Notes under the pieces: model-generated | Told to the model about the DNA's origin: nothing | The model's input: only the letters and a program-made list of their open reading frames with translations | Database searches by the model: none | IMG/VR virus record: IMGVR_UViG_3300042549_009448 | Coordinates: 62,001 to 126,000 of that record | Length of the DNA: 64,000 bases | Origin: a virus | Strand: one strand, 5' to 3' | Shown here: positions 51,373 through 58,439 of the stretch, in pieces | How the letters are laid out: each line of letters starts with the position of its first letter | Position numbering within the stretch: position 1 is the first letter of the stretch | Program-made: the position numbers and the translations under genes

Positions 51373-51771
51373 TTACTTTTGACCTTCTCCGTTGAAAAAC
51401 CCGCCAATTAAATTAATTATGAAGTTTTCATCGATCTGTTTTTTCTCAGGTAATTCGTACTCAACGAAATCATCCGCGCATCTAAGCTCTTCAACATATT
51501 TCCATAGGCTTGGAATATCATAGCAAATCTCGTTACCGTCCTTGTCCCGAGCTTGCAAAATTTCACCACTAAAACTTTCTCTTTCGTAAAGGTACCAGCT
51601 TATCCAATCCTCTCCATCACTTCCATAATATGCATTGAACAACAGAGTTATTGCGCCAGAGTATGCATCTTCGTAGTTGATTAGGTCAACTCCCATTTCC
51701 GCAAGTTTAAAGCTGCGTTCACTATGTTGCTTAATTAGAGTTATTATCTTTTCGAATACTTCCAGTTTCAT
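51373..51771 (-). CDS. Small conserved phage protein
   Basis: 132 residues. DAYSGAITLLFNAYYGSDGE, DWISWYLYERESF and DIPSLWKYVEELR resemble a family common in Bacteroidota and other large phages whose role is unknown. Overlaps the upstream gene by 41 nt in a different frame. Confidence 0.55.
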   Translation of the reverse strand: MKLEVFEKIITLIKQHSERSFKLAEMGVDLINYEDAYSGAITLLFNAYYGSDGEDWISWYLYERESFSGEILQARDKDGNEICYDIPSLWKYVEELRCADDFVEYELPEKKQIDENFIINLIGGFFNGEGQK

Positions 51772-51964
51772 TTATAATTATCTTTGATTGGTTTTCGATT
51801 TGAATCACGTATTCTTCTAGAGCAGTTTCTATTCCAGAAGCTATTAATACAGTTAGCTCTTCCTGAGAAGAGACCATTCCCATTTGTTGGGCTAAAGCCA
51901 GAGCCTGAACCGTTTCTTCAGCGGCTTCCCTCGCGATTTTTTCAATTATTCCTTGAGTTTCCAT
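51731..51964 (-). CDS. Small acidic helical protein
   Basis: 77 residues, predicted helical (IIEKIAREAAEETVQALALA). ATG at 51964, 14 nt behind a TATAAT-type box. Overlaps the next gene by 41 nt, so one of the two starts could be wrong, but both frames have sensible composition. Confidence 0.45.
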   Translation of the reverse strand: METQGIIEKIAREAAEETVQALALAQQMGMVSSQEELTVLIASGIETALEEYVIQIENQSKIIINETGSIRKDNNSN

Positions 51965-51977
51965 GTTTCTTTTAGTT

Positions 51978-51983
51978 ATTATA
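51978..51983 (-). promoter_or_regulatory. TATAAT-type box
   Basis: CATAGTATAATAACT on the minus strand, 14 nt upstream of the ATG at 51964. Confidence 0.35.
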
Positions 51984-51989
51984 CTATGT

Positions 51990-52586
51990 TTATTGTAAAA
52001 ATTTCAAAATTTTATCCTTGACTCCACTTTGTTTAATTCCTTCTCGAGATCTTGGCGTCAAGACCAAATTCGTGAGTCCCCATTCTCGATCAGTTTCACC
52101 CCAAGTTTCATCAGTGTAAGGTGCTCCCATATTAAGGTCATCTATTGCTACCCAATGTGTAACTTCAGGATGATCGATTAGGTATTGCCTAATCTCAATA
52201 GCTCGAGTTTGTTCTAGATCCCATTTCGGTGACCATACAAATACTTTCTCGCTGTACCATGTACACTCGTTAAGGTCAGGTGTGAATGCTATCGGTCGCT
52301 TTACAATGCCCTTCATCTCGTAATAGTCTCCCATCTCCTCAACTGTTGCCCATCTCGTCCAATCCGAACTTACAACGATTTCGGCACCAGTCTCTTCAAT
52401 GATTGAGTTAAGAACGTCAACTGCCTTTTGATTAAAATTATCGAATCTAACCTCAACTGGCCCGTTCTGAGCAAGCCCCTGTCTAGGATTGGCTTCAGTA
52501 AAGTGCGAGCGCTGCTTTTTATATCGACTGCCCCATTCGGTTGCTAGGCAGATTACACCATCATGGTCTAGGAATATTACTTTCAT
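51990..52586 (-). CDS. HAD-family phosphatase (Swiss Army Knife RNA-repair type)
   Basis: 198 residues. MKVIFLDHDGVICLATEWGS gives motif I, GAEIVVSSDWTRWATVEEMG gives motif II with the [VI]-S-S-x-W-R-like signature of HAD domains found in Swiss Army Knife RNA-repair proteins, and VTHWVAIDDLNMG gives motif IV. Possible 2',3'-cyclic or 3'-phosphate processing, by family analogy only. It is the second HAD protein in the window and the two are not close in sequence. Start overlaps the neighbour by 26 nt. Confidence 0.7.
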   Translation of the reverse strand: MKVIFLDHDGVICLATEWGSRYKKQRSHFTEANPRQGLAQNGPVEVRFDNFNQKAVDVLNSIIEETGAEIVVSSDWTRWATVEEMGDYYEMKGIVKRPIAFTPDLNECTWYSEKVFVWSPKWDLEQTRAIEIRQYLIDHPEVTHWVAIDDLNMGAPYTDETWGETDREWGLTNLVLTPRSREGIKQSGVKDKILKFLQ

Positions 52587-52827
52587 AGTCTTTCTTGATT
52601 TGATCTATTAGGTCCTGAGAAGCCTCAATCAATTCGAATTTTTGATCAATGAGTCCAAACTCAGGATCCTCGGTCAATTCCTTTAATAGGGAATCGTAAT
52701 CTGATGCGCTAGGTTTTTCGAAATACCCGCAAAAGTGTAGCACATCAATTCCTTGCGAATCTCCGATTCGCTTTACTGCCGCGATTCCGTGAGTGATTTC
52801 CATTATGCTTTTATCTTCTGAGCTCAT
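52561..52827 (-). CDS. Small acidic protein, unknown
   Basis: 88 residues. IMEITHGIAAVKRIGDSQGI and DSLLKELTEDPEFGLIDQKF suggest a compact alpha/beta fold. It is embedded between overlapping genes (17 and 26 nt), which supports translational coupling. No family known to me. Confidence 0.5.
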   Translation of the reverse strand: MSSEDKSIMEITHGIAAVKRIGDSQGIDVLHFCGYFEKPSASDYDSLLKELTEDPEFGLIDQKFELIEASQDLIDQIKKDYESNIPRP

Positions 52828-53107
52828 ATACTGAATTTTCTGTTTTAAATCTAATTAGCTCGTAATAGCCGTCGGCATCCTTCTTCTCTTCAACTATTTC
52901 AGTTACTTTAGTCGTTAGCCAATAGTCTTGACTTGAGTAACTTCTGGCGGTGACTGACCCTACTAGTAATGAACAGCCCACGACTGGCTTGGAATCAACG
53001 ATCTCTTTGAATGTACGATCTTCGTTCCATGCGATCGCTTCGATCCGCTGGCCCTGTTCCTTGAACTCTTCGCGGCCATCTTCGTGTATTTTAATTAGAG
53101 TTGCCAT
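52811..53107 (-). CDS. Small beta-rich protein, unknown
   Basis: 98 residues. KPVVGCSLLVGSVTARSYSS and DYWLTTKVTEIVEEKKDADG indicate a small beta barrel, ending YELIRFKTENSVYELRR. Overlaps genes on both sides by 17 nt. Function unknown. Confidence 0.52.
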   Translation of the reverse strand: MATLIKIHEDGREEFKEQGQRIEAIAWNEDRTFKEIVDSKPVVGCSLLVGSVTARSYSSQDYWLTTKVTEIVEEKKDADGYYELIRFKTENSVYELRR

Positions 53108-53330
53108 CTTCTTGTATTTTTTGAAGTCTTGTGTAAAACTTTTGATCCAATAAACCTCTTAACGATCTAGTATACTCGCTATGGAATCCTTTATCTTCTC
53201 TTAGCAAGCGTGTTTCAAAGAGGCTTACTAATTTTCGAGCAGTAGTCTCCTGTTGTCGAGTCTCGCAAGAATTGATTACCTTTTCTATCCAGATCCCAAT
53301 GTCCCCGTTGTGATTACTTGCTGCTGCCAT
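53091..53330 (-). CDS. Small basic protein, unknown
   Basis: 79 residues, Arg-rich (RKLVSLFETRLLREDKGFHS). Overlaps the next gene by 17 nt. No domain recognised. Confidence 0.48.
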   Translation of the reverse strand: MAAASNHNGDIGIWIEKVINSCETRQQETTARKLVSLFETRLLREDKGFHSEYTRSLRGLLDQKFYTRLQKIQEDGNSN

Positions 53331-53335
53331 ATAGT

Positions 53336-53490
53336 TTAGTTTTTTTTGCGGTTATCTAGTGAGTCAATTTGAAATACTTGACCAGTTTCATAAACCAACC
53401 ATCTTCCAGGTAGGCTGATCTCAGCTATCTTGTCTGTGCTTGCGAGGTAAGAGCAATCAAACACGCAATTATTAATATTAAATTTTTCAT
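53336..53490 (-). pseudogene. Small secreted-peptide gene with apparent 1-nt frameshift
   Basis: ATG at 53490 opens MKNLILIIACLIALTSQAQT, a textbook signal peptide ending in the AQ cut site common in Bacteroidota, then stops at TAG after 21 codons. In another frame the sequence continues sensibly as KIAEISLPGRWLVYETGQVF and on to a TAA at 53336. Adding one base near 53430 would join them into a 51-residue secreted protein. It is a broken gene, a sequencing error, or a programmed shift. A GTG at 53464 could also start the second frame alone. Confidence 0.5.
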
Positions 53491-53498
53491 GATTTTTC

Positions 53499-53687
53499 TT
53501 AAATTATTTTAAGTTCAAGATCTTCAGTTACTTTCCGTATGCCACACTTGAACATCCAAGTCTGCAACACAGGACCTGCATTGAACTCAAGATACTCAAT
53601 TACTGATTTACTGGAATGATTCGCAATGTAGTCTAGTGCCCTAGCCTCGATGCATTCGTTGTATAGTTCTTTATCGCTTTTCCACAT
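53499..53687 (-). CDS. Small protein, unknown
   Basis: 62 residues (MWKSDKELYNECIEARALDY...). Overlaps the lipoprotein gene by 17 nt in another frame. The A-rich gap before the next gene holds no clear signal. Confidence 0.45.
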   Translation of the reverse strand: MWKSDKELYNECIEARALDYIANHSSKSVIEYLEFNAGPVLQTWMFKCGIRKVTEDLELKII

Positions 53688-53919
53688 ATTGATAGTATTT
53701 ATAGGTTACGGTGTCACATGATCTAGCACGTTCGTGAACTGGTACGGTATCGCCATTATCTAGCACAGCATAGTATCTTGGTGAAATTTCATCATGAATA
53801 CTGACTGGCCTCTTTTTAAAGACTCTCACGATCGCATGTTTTTCGACCTGTACTGAAGACTGGCCAGCACAACTTGCAAGCATACCAAAGGCCAGTGTTA
53901 ATAGGGTGTATTTTCTCAT
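53671..53919 (-). CDS. Small lipoprotein
   Basis: 82 residues. MRKYTLLTLAFGMLASCAGQ is a type II signal peptide with lipobox L-A-S-C, so Cys17 should be lipidated. The mature part is about 65 residues, basic and Tyr/Val-rich (RYYAVLDNGDTVPVHERARS). It could act in the outer envelope as an outer-membrane spanin or a superinfection-exclusion moron. No direct evidence separates these. Overlaps the upstream gene by 4 nt. Confidence 0.62.
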   Translation of the reverse strand: MRKYTLLTLAFGMLASCAGQSSVQVEKHAIVRVFKKRPVSIHDEISPRYYAVLDNGDTVPVHERARSCDTVTYKYYQYVEKR

Positions 53920-54326
53920 ACAAATGATTCTTTTGTTATGGCCCCAATTCTTGCCTTTTGCTCGTTAGTTAACAAGTATCGATCTTCCCAAAGCTTATAT
54001 AGCACTGCACCAAATTCCTGCTCAGAATGGGTTCCGCCTGAGAAAAGCTCTTCTGGCGTTCTAGGATGGTCATCATCCCAAAAATCTTCTTTTAGATCAT
54101 CATATATTCTCTGCTTATCCCATGAGCTTGCTTCCCAAAGAATATCATCAATATCGACATAGGTCGAGCCTTCAATATTGCTTGGCGGATATTCGCCATC
54201 TGGAATTGAAGTATCAAAAGCCTCTTTCATATCCTCCTTTAGATACTCAACGAGTTTTCGCTTTTCGTTTAGGTTCAGATCGTCAACCAACTCGGTGACA
54301 TCGACTGTGACTCTTATGTCTGACAT
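53916..54326 (-). CDS. Acidic phage protein, unknown
   Basis: 136 residues, acidic. VTVDVTELVDDLNLNEKRKL then YVDIDDILWEASSWDKQRIY and a C-terminal helical part with EEFGAVLYKLWE-like spacing. The pattern resembles small unnamed proteins seen in many phages. Preceded by a TATAAT-type box 20 nt upstream. First gene of a tight small-gene operon running to about 50 kb. Confidence 0.52.
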   Translation of the reverse strand: MSDIRVTVDVTELVDDLNLNEKRKLVEYLKEDMKEAFDTSIPDGEYPPSNIEGSTYVDIDDILWEASSWDKQRIYDDLKEDFWDDDHPRTPEELFSGGTHSEQEFGAVLYKLWEDRYLLTNEQKARIGAITKESFV

Positions 54327-54345
54327 GATATTACTATTTTAGATT

Positions 54346-54351
54346 ATTATA
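54346..54351 (-). promoter_or_regulatory. TATAAT-type promoter
   Basis: GAGTATAATAATCT on the minus strand, 20 nt upstream of the ATG at 54326, directly after a terminator, so a restart of transcription is expected here. Confidence 0.45.
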
Positions 54352-54360
54352 CTCAATAAA

Positions 54361-54388
54361 AATAAAAAAGTCCCCGATTGGGGACTTA
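54361..54388 (-). terminator. Rho-independent terminator
   Basis: Stem AAGTCCCC / GGGGACTT with loop GATT, followed by a T-rich tract on the minus strand. It ends the coiled-coil membrane protein transcript. Confidence 0.88.
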
Positions 54389-54411
54389 GTTAAAAATAAT
54401 GATTGTAAAAA

Positions 54412-54816
54412 TTAGTTTTCCACAGATTTAAAGAATATGCTAACCAATATGCCGGCAACTGCGGTGAACAGAATCCACAGAATTTTGGTAACCGTGCTCT
54501 TCCATGACATTAGTTCCTTATGTTCGTCAATGATACCCTGAAAAGATTTCTCAGAGTCTTCCTTTTTTTTACGAAATTCGGTGTTCTTATTGACTCGAAC
54601 AACGATTCCGTCTTCTGGATCTAATAGCTGCTTTTTGATGAGTCTTAGATCTTCATGCATGTCCTCTTGAGCGGACTCAATATTCTCGATCTTATCTTGT
54701 ATTGACTTGATCTCGCCGTTTGGCATCTTGTCCCTGATCACGTCAAGGGCATCTAAAATATCATTCATCATAGAGTCAATATCATGATTGACTTCTCTGC
54801 GTCTTCCGCTACTCAT
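54412..54816 (-). CDS. Coiled-coil protein with C-terminal membrane anchor
   Basis: 134 residues. Long predicted coiled coil (about 15-100: IQDKIENIESAQEDMHEDLR, LIKKQLLDPEDGIVV) and a single C-terminal membrane helix (TKILWILFTAVAGILVSIFF). The layout recalls XhlA-type lysis accessory or membrane-tethered phage proteins. A lysis role is only a guess. Ten bases from the tagged gene upstream. Confidence 0.55.
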   Translation of the reverse strand: MSSGRRREVNHDIDSMMNDILDALDVIRDKMPNGEIKSIQDKIENIESAQEDMHEDLRLIKKQLLDPEDGIVVRVNKNTEFRKKKEDSEKSFQGIIDEHKELMSWKSTVTKILWILFTAVAGILVSIFFKSVEN

Positions 54817-54825
54817 TTGGGAAAA

Positions 54826-55134
54826 TTAGTCTTTTTTAGGCTCGTCATCCATCATGACGTTTGCATCAACTACAGGGGCATCAGCTTCTCCGGTTTCATC
54901 GTCTGTCATGTGAACTGCTGAATCAGTCTCAGGCTCATCGCTAATTGGCTCTTGTGCTGGAACAGGCATATCGTCTCCAACCGGTTCAGACATGGTTGGT
55001 TCTTCTACTGGAGTAGGAAATTCGTCGTGCATTGGCTCAAATTCAGTCGCTGGCATTTCTGTGCCAACTTGACCTTGCACATTATGCTTCACGAACTCTT
55101 GAAAGCTTAAGATTGTATTGGTATTAGTCTCCAT
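54826..55134 (-). CDS. Acidic putative internal head protein with tag-like N-terminus
   Basis: 102 residues. METNTNTILSFQEFVKHNVQ matches the tag (S-F-Q-E-F-V) but lacks the final E. An alternative site GTE follows at about residue 25. The rest is extremely acidic and Pro/Met-rich low complexity (EPISDEPETDSAVHMTDDET). Late-type box 20 nt upstream. Confidence 0.58.
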   Translation of the reverse strand: METNTNTILSFQEFVKHNVQGQVGTEMPATEFEPMHDEFPTPVEEPTMSEPVGDDMPVPAQEPISDEPETDSAVHMTDDETGEADAPVVDANVMMDDEPKKD

Positions 55135-55153
55135 TTTAGTGAAATAATTTGAA

Positions 55154-55163
55154 TTTATTTATC
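55154..55163 (-). promoter_or_regulatory. Late-type promoter
   Basis: AGATAAATAA on the minus strand, 20 nt upstream of the ATG at 55134. Confidence 0.5.
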
Positions 55164-55182
55164 TGGGGTATCGGAACAATTT

Positions 55183-55194
55183 GAGCCTCGCTCT
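55183..55194. repeat. 12-nt inverted repeat, left copy
   Basis: GAGCCTCGCTCT at 55183-55194 recurs in reverse complement at 56071-56082, flanking the zinc-ribbon gene. The left copy also forms a weak local hairpin with AGCCT / AGGCT. Confidence 0.6.
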
Positions 55195-55204
55195 AGGCTA
55201 ATTG

Positions 55205-55993
55205 TTATTCTGAGGCTGAGGTTCCGCAATTAGGACAGAACTTCCAGCTTGATTTTTTGTGACGCGTGCCACAGCCTGTGCAGTAAGAGCGGATTTCTCC
55301 AATCTCGACCGGTTTTTTGCTCTCAGGTAGAATCTGCCACTTAACTGTTGTGCAGCTCCATGGATTGTATTGACCGTCTGTGTATTCAAAGTTTTGACTA
55401 GAGCTTTCGCCTTTTTCAATTCGACCGGTCTCCATCGAAGCCGGTATTCCAGCTGGGCCCTGTGGACCTAATGAACTTGCGCAGTAAAATGCATTAGCTG
55501 AACCTCCAATATTAGAAGTTAGAGTATGGCCTGGCCACTGGTGGGTCGTGTACGTAAATGGCTGCTGCCATAAATTCGAACCTGAGGTGCAGTTTAACCA
55601 ATAAGAAACTTCATCATAGAAGTGCACTTCGACCTTGCCGTTATCAGCGATTGCTTGAACAGTTCCAGTTGACGTATCAACGTCGTAAGTTTCAAACTTG
55701 AATTTTTTGGCAACATCCATGAATCTTTCAAGATAGACTCTCTGGCCCGGTCTCACGATAATTCCTGCATTCGATAATAGTTTCCCATTTATCCAGATTT
55801 TTGCAAGAACTGGTGTTGTTTTTGGATTGTGCAGTTCAATTTCAAAATGTGAACTGTCTTTTAGATAGACTGACTGACCGTAAGTCTTTAGTCTTCCTCT
55901 GCCCTTTGTGATGTGAGCAGTGGGTTGGGGTTGACTGGAAAAAGTATTAAATACTGCAGTCGAACCACCGGTTGTGATTGTTTGTTGGTACAT
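55205..55993 (-). CDS. Putative virion protein with C-terminal double-Cys zinc ribbon
   Basis: 262 residues. The first 170 residues are beta-rich with TAHITKGRGRLKTYGQSVYL, KTTPVLAKIWINGKLLSNAG and VEVHFYDEVSYWLNCTSGSN, resembling a jelly-roll or adhesin-like domain. A Gly-Pro stretch (LGPQGPAGIPA) precedes a zinc ribbon YCTGCGTRHKKSSWKFCPNC. Similar zinc-ribbon-ended proteins occur in large phages without known role. Its 5' region contains a TATAAT box and a palindrome, so it is separately regulated. Confidence 0.6.
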   Translation of the reverse strand: MYQQTITTGGSTAVFNTFSSQPQPTAHITKGRGRLKTYGQSVYLKDSSHFEIELHNPKTTPVLAKIWINGKLLSNAGIIVRPGQRVYLERFMDVAKKFKFETYDVDTSTGTVQAIADNGKVEVHFYDEVSYWLNCTSGSNLWQQPFTYTTHQWPGHTLTSNIGGSANAFYCASSLGPQGPAGIPASMETGRIEKGESSSQNFEYTDGQYNPWSCTTVKWQILPESKKPVEIGEIRSYCTGCGTRHKKSSWKFCPNCGTSASE

Positions 55994-56070
55994 AGTAGTT
56001 ATGTTATTTTTTGCTCATCTCATCGTAACCTTATGCGATTACTCAAGGGCTCGTAAACCCGAGACGAACA

Positions 56071-56082
56071 GAGCGAGGCTCT
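56071..56082. repeat. 12-nt inverted repeat, right copy
   Basis: Reverse complement of the 55183-55194 copy. Lies in the transcribed 5' leader of the zinc-ribbon gene. Confidence 0.6.
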
Positions 56083-56096
56083 ATGTTCCAGTTATG

Positions 56097-56119
56097 ATTA
56101 TATAATACTCTTGAGTATT
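56097..56119 (-). promoter_or_regulatory. TATAAT promoter with overlapping palindrome (operator candidate)
   Basis: TATAAT on the minus strand (56097-56102) lies next to the perfect 7-2-7 inverted repeat AATACTC-TT-GAGTATT (56104-56119), about where the -35 side would sit. The zinc-ribbon gene starts about 100 nt downstream, leaving a structured leader. A repressor site is plausible. Confidence 0.4.
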
Positions 56120-56126
56120 GAAAAGT

Positions 56127-57038
56127 TTAGGTGAATTTAATGGCAAATTCTCCACCGCGTTTATCATAGTCTACGAATAGTGAATCTGCTACTTTTTTAT
56201 CAACGAGGCCGTCTCCATCTTTACCTGGAGTCTTTACTTGATCTCCAGGTTTCAGAGTTTTTGGAACCTTACGACCGTCCGGTAATTGAACTAACACTTT
56301 CACAAATCCATCAGCTCTAGCACTCGTTCGGTTCATGACCTCAACTATCTCAACCGGTACGAAATCGCGCATGAAAGGAATCCATACTGATATTATTCTA
56401 CCGGGTGAAAGAGTATACTCGCTTTCGACTTTAGCGATCTTTTTAAAATTGGCACTCGCCTTTTCTAATTTTTCGACAGTACCGTCTTCCTTAACTGAGA
56501 TTAGTAGTTTTGAACTCTCATGCTCAATAACTTGAGTGTCTACCGTCCTTCCGAATTTTCTTATGTGATGATCGTTTGAATTCTTAGCGAGTTCTTCATG
56601 AGACACCGAAGTTGGGAAAACTTTTAGCGTTACAGCCTCATTATGATTTATATAGCCGACTATCATTTCGCCATGATATATCTTTATAATTTCCCTTTGT
56701 GTCTTTGGGTCAATGTCTACTGACTCAACCGACATTTTAACCGGAGCTTCAAACTTTCCAATCTTAATGATTGGAATCAACATTATGTCAGCAACGTGCC
56801 TATTAGCAAAATCATTTCTTTGTATAACTCTAACCTTACTTTCAAACTCTTGTCTAATTAGATCAGCTATTTTTGGTTGAACTTCTATTGTAGAAATTCC
56901 ATTTTCTCTTAATAAAGTAAGCGTCTTGTCAGATAAGGTAACAATCAACGAATTCATGATTCTTTGACGGGTCCGATCCTCGAAGTGTTGTTTTAATGCA
57001 GCTTCATTAACGAATTCAGTAAAATCTAATAATTTCAA
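56127..57038 (-). CDS. Putative internal head protein with capsid-targeting motif (TTG start)
   Basis: 303 residues with a TTG start at 57038. Two things support this start. The encoded N-terminus MKLLDFTEFVNEAALKQ is a complete tag with cut site VNE|A. A perfect TATAAATA lies 22 nt upstream. The next Met is at residue 28, past the tag. The body has MLIPIIKIGKFEAPVKMSVE, SPGRIISVWIPFMRDFVPVE and VKVLVQLPDGRKVPK, a beta-rich fold of unknown family. It probably matures inside the head. Confidence 0.65.
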   Translation of the reverse strand: MKLLDFTEFVNEAALKQHFEDRTRQRIMNSLIVTLSDKTLTLLRENGISTIEVQPKIADLIRQEFESKVRVIQRNDFANRHVADIMLIPIIKIGKFEAPVKMSVESVDIDPKTQREIIKIYHGEMIVGYINHNEAVTLKVFPTSVSHEELAKNSNDHHIRKFGRTVDTQVIEHESSKLLISVKEDGTVEKLEKASANFKKIAKVESEYTLSPGRIISVWIPFMRDFVPVEIVEVMNRTSARADGFVKVLVQLPDGRKVPKTLKPGDQVKTPGKDGDGLVDKKVADSLFVDYDKRGGEFAIKFT

Positions 57039-57162
57039 AATTGATAATCTCTTTAAAACTATTTATATTCGATAAGTTTTCATCGAGTTTCAGTTTTCAT
57101 CGCGAATGACCCTACTTTAGATGTTTTCATTTATTTTGTGTATGTTCTTCATAATCTTTGTT
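57039..57162 (-). other. Intergenic region, boundary of A+T-rich island
   Basis: 124 nt. Holds the late box described separately and otherwise A+T-rich sequence with no ORF or terminator that I can support. Confidence 0.4.
57060..57067 (-). promoter_or_regulatory. Late-type promoter
   Basis: Perfect TATAAATA on the minus strand, 22 nt before the TTG start at 57038. It helps fix that start. Confidence 0.62.
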
Positions 57163-57390
57163 TTATAACCATTTCGGTGGTTCGTTTTTAAATATTTTAG
57201 TGTTTTGAAAAAACTTTTGGATTAAAAATACTATTAATACAACAATACCAATCACTACAGATACCCAGCTAAAAATAGACATAAATAATCTAAATCCAAC
57301 ACTTTCCCAATCATGTGTTGCATCTAATAATTTCCGACCATAATAAGAAACTATAAATCCTGCAATGTAAATTAAAATGTATGTGCTCAT
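57163..57390 (-). CDS. Small membrane protein, A+T-rich island
   Basis: 75 residues, mostly hydrophobic. A first membrane segment (about 3-18) and a strong second one (about 33-56: FSWVSVVIGIVVLIVFLI) end in a basic tail. First of a run of small A+T-rich genes with codon use unlike the structural genes. Function unknown. Confidence 0.5.
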   Translation of the reverse strand: MSTYILIYIAGFIVSYYGRKLLDATHDWESVGFRLFMSIFSWVSVVIGIVVLIVFLIQKFFQNTKIFKNEPPKWL

Positions 57391-57400
57391 ATGTTTTATT

Positions 57401-57772
57401 TTAAATTTTTACATCCTGAACCGCTCGAACATAGGTTGGGTAGTTCTTGCTGTCGTAGTCCTGATCGCCATTGGCAAAGAGCTGACTCCAGGCGAAGTAG
57501 CTACTGCCCTCACTAGAACTCCAATAGTAGGCAGCGGCAAAACCCCCAATACTCTCTTTATTGAGCCATATAAGATGCAATTCTTCTTTTGTAGGTAATC
57601 TCCATCCTTCACCCAAATCTTCACATACTTTTTTCGCATCTTCCCAATTATGTTGACCCAAATCTTTAGGGTACACTTCAAACTTTAGATGTTGTTCTAA
57701 GATTATTGGCTTAGATTGTTTTTCAATAGGAGTTAAGTTGTAATCTACCCCATCAAGTGTTATTGTTTTCAT
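57401..57772 (-). CDS. DUF1566/Lcl-type C-type-lectin-like protein
   Basis: 123 residues. Residues 40-120 follow the Lcl_C/DUF1566 pattern: HNWEDAKKVCEDLGEGWRLP, TKEELHLIWLNKESIGGF, AAYYWSSSEGSSYFAWSQLF and a final YPTYVRAVQDV. The fold is related to C-type lectins and ligand-binding proteins, so sugar or surface binding is possible. The start overlaps the next upstream stop by 4 nt. Such domains are known diversity-generating retroelement targets, but no reverse transcriptase or template repeat is in this window. Confidence 0.75.
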   Translation of the reverse strand: MKTITLDGVDYNLTPIEKQSKPIILEQHLKFEVYPKDLGQHNWEDAKKVCEDLGEGWRLPTKEELHLIWLNKESIGGFAAAYYWSSSEGSSYFAWSQLFANGDQDYDSKNYPTYVRAVQDVKI

Positions 57773-58194
57773 TTGTTATTGTTTTTAACTATTTCTATTA
57801 ACTTAATCAAACATTCAAGTTCTGCTTCTTCGTAGGTTTTATAAACTTTATATCCTTTAGATGGTAATTCATCATTCAACACTATAAAATTTTCTTGATT
57901 AATTTTATTATCATTAATCCCTCTAAAATGAACATAATACCCATTATAAAATTCTGAACTTCTACTCATCCAATCAATACTGTAGGATATATTATACTTC
58001 TCTCTAAACCATCTAAATGCTTGTTGGTAGAGTGGTGCTGATGCCCATCTCGAATCATCATTTCCTGTTCTATTATTTGATAAGTCTTCTATTAGTTCTT
58101 GGTTGCTGACATTGTAATACCCAAAACAAGGTTCATCAAATCCTAATTCTTTTAAAGCTAATGCTTGTTCGTAGGGTACAAATTCTCTTTTCAT
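57769..58194 (-). CDS. LGFDEPC-family small protein (paralog 1)
   Basis: 141 residues. Begins MKREFVPYEQALALKELGFD then EPCFGYYN, with SAPLYQQAFRWFREKYNISY in the middle and YKTYEEAELECLIKLIEIVK near the end. The family recurs twice more within 1.5 kb. These K-E-L-G-F-D-E-P-C-x-[GL] proteins are common in Bacteroidota phages and prophages. Function unknown. Confidence 0.75.
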   Translation of the reverse strand: MKREFVPYEQALALKELGFDEPCFGYYNVSNQELIEDLSNNRTGNDDSRWASAPLYQQAFRWFREKYNISYSIDWMSRSSEFYNGYYVHFRGINDNKINQENFIVLNDELPSKGYKVYKTYEEAELECLIKLIEIVKNNNK

Positions 58195-58195
58195 A

Positions 58196-58438
58196 TTATT
58201 TTATATTTGTTAATGGATAAGCATTTAATATTGAATCTCTGTTAATATAAGTAATATCTTCTTGTTCTCCTGACCAATCTGGTTCATATTCCATTTCTGC
58301 ATTCTCACTAGCTAATTTTAAAGCTGCTTCCACATGCGTTTTAGCAAATTCAATCATTGCTCTTTCAATAATAGAATTAAGGTCATCATTATCTTTATCC
58401 ATTTCTTCTAAAAATTCTTCTGCTGTTAATATGTTCAT
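58196..58438 (-). CDS. Small acidic protein in A+T-rich island
   Basis: 80 residues. Helical first half (IIERAMIEFAKTHVEAALKL) then an acidic part. The FAK..A...A pattern is shared loosely with the helical protein at 59.2 kb. Lies 1 nt from both neighbours, so it is in the same operon. Confidence 0.6.
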   Translation of the reverse strand: MNILTAEEFLEEMDKDNDDLNSIIERAMIEFAKTHVEAALKLASENAEMEYEPDWSGEQEDITYINRDSILNAYPLTNIK

Positions 58439-58439
58439 A

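Noticed and set aside
55198-55419. Basic ORF overlapping the end of the zinc-ribbon gene
   Set aside because: Overlaps a better-supported coding frame with a conserved CxxC ribbon, and has no start signal of its own.
57409-57681. Overlapping ORF of 90 codons inside the lectin-like gene
   Set aside because: A shadow frame with odd composition. The in-frame DUF1566-type protein explains the region.
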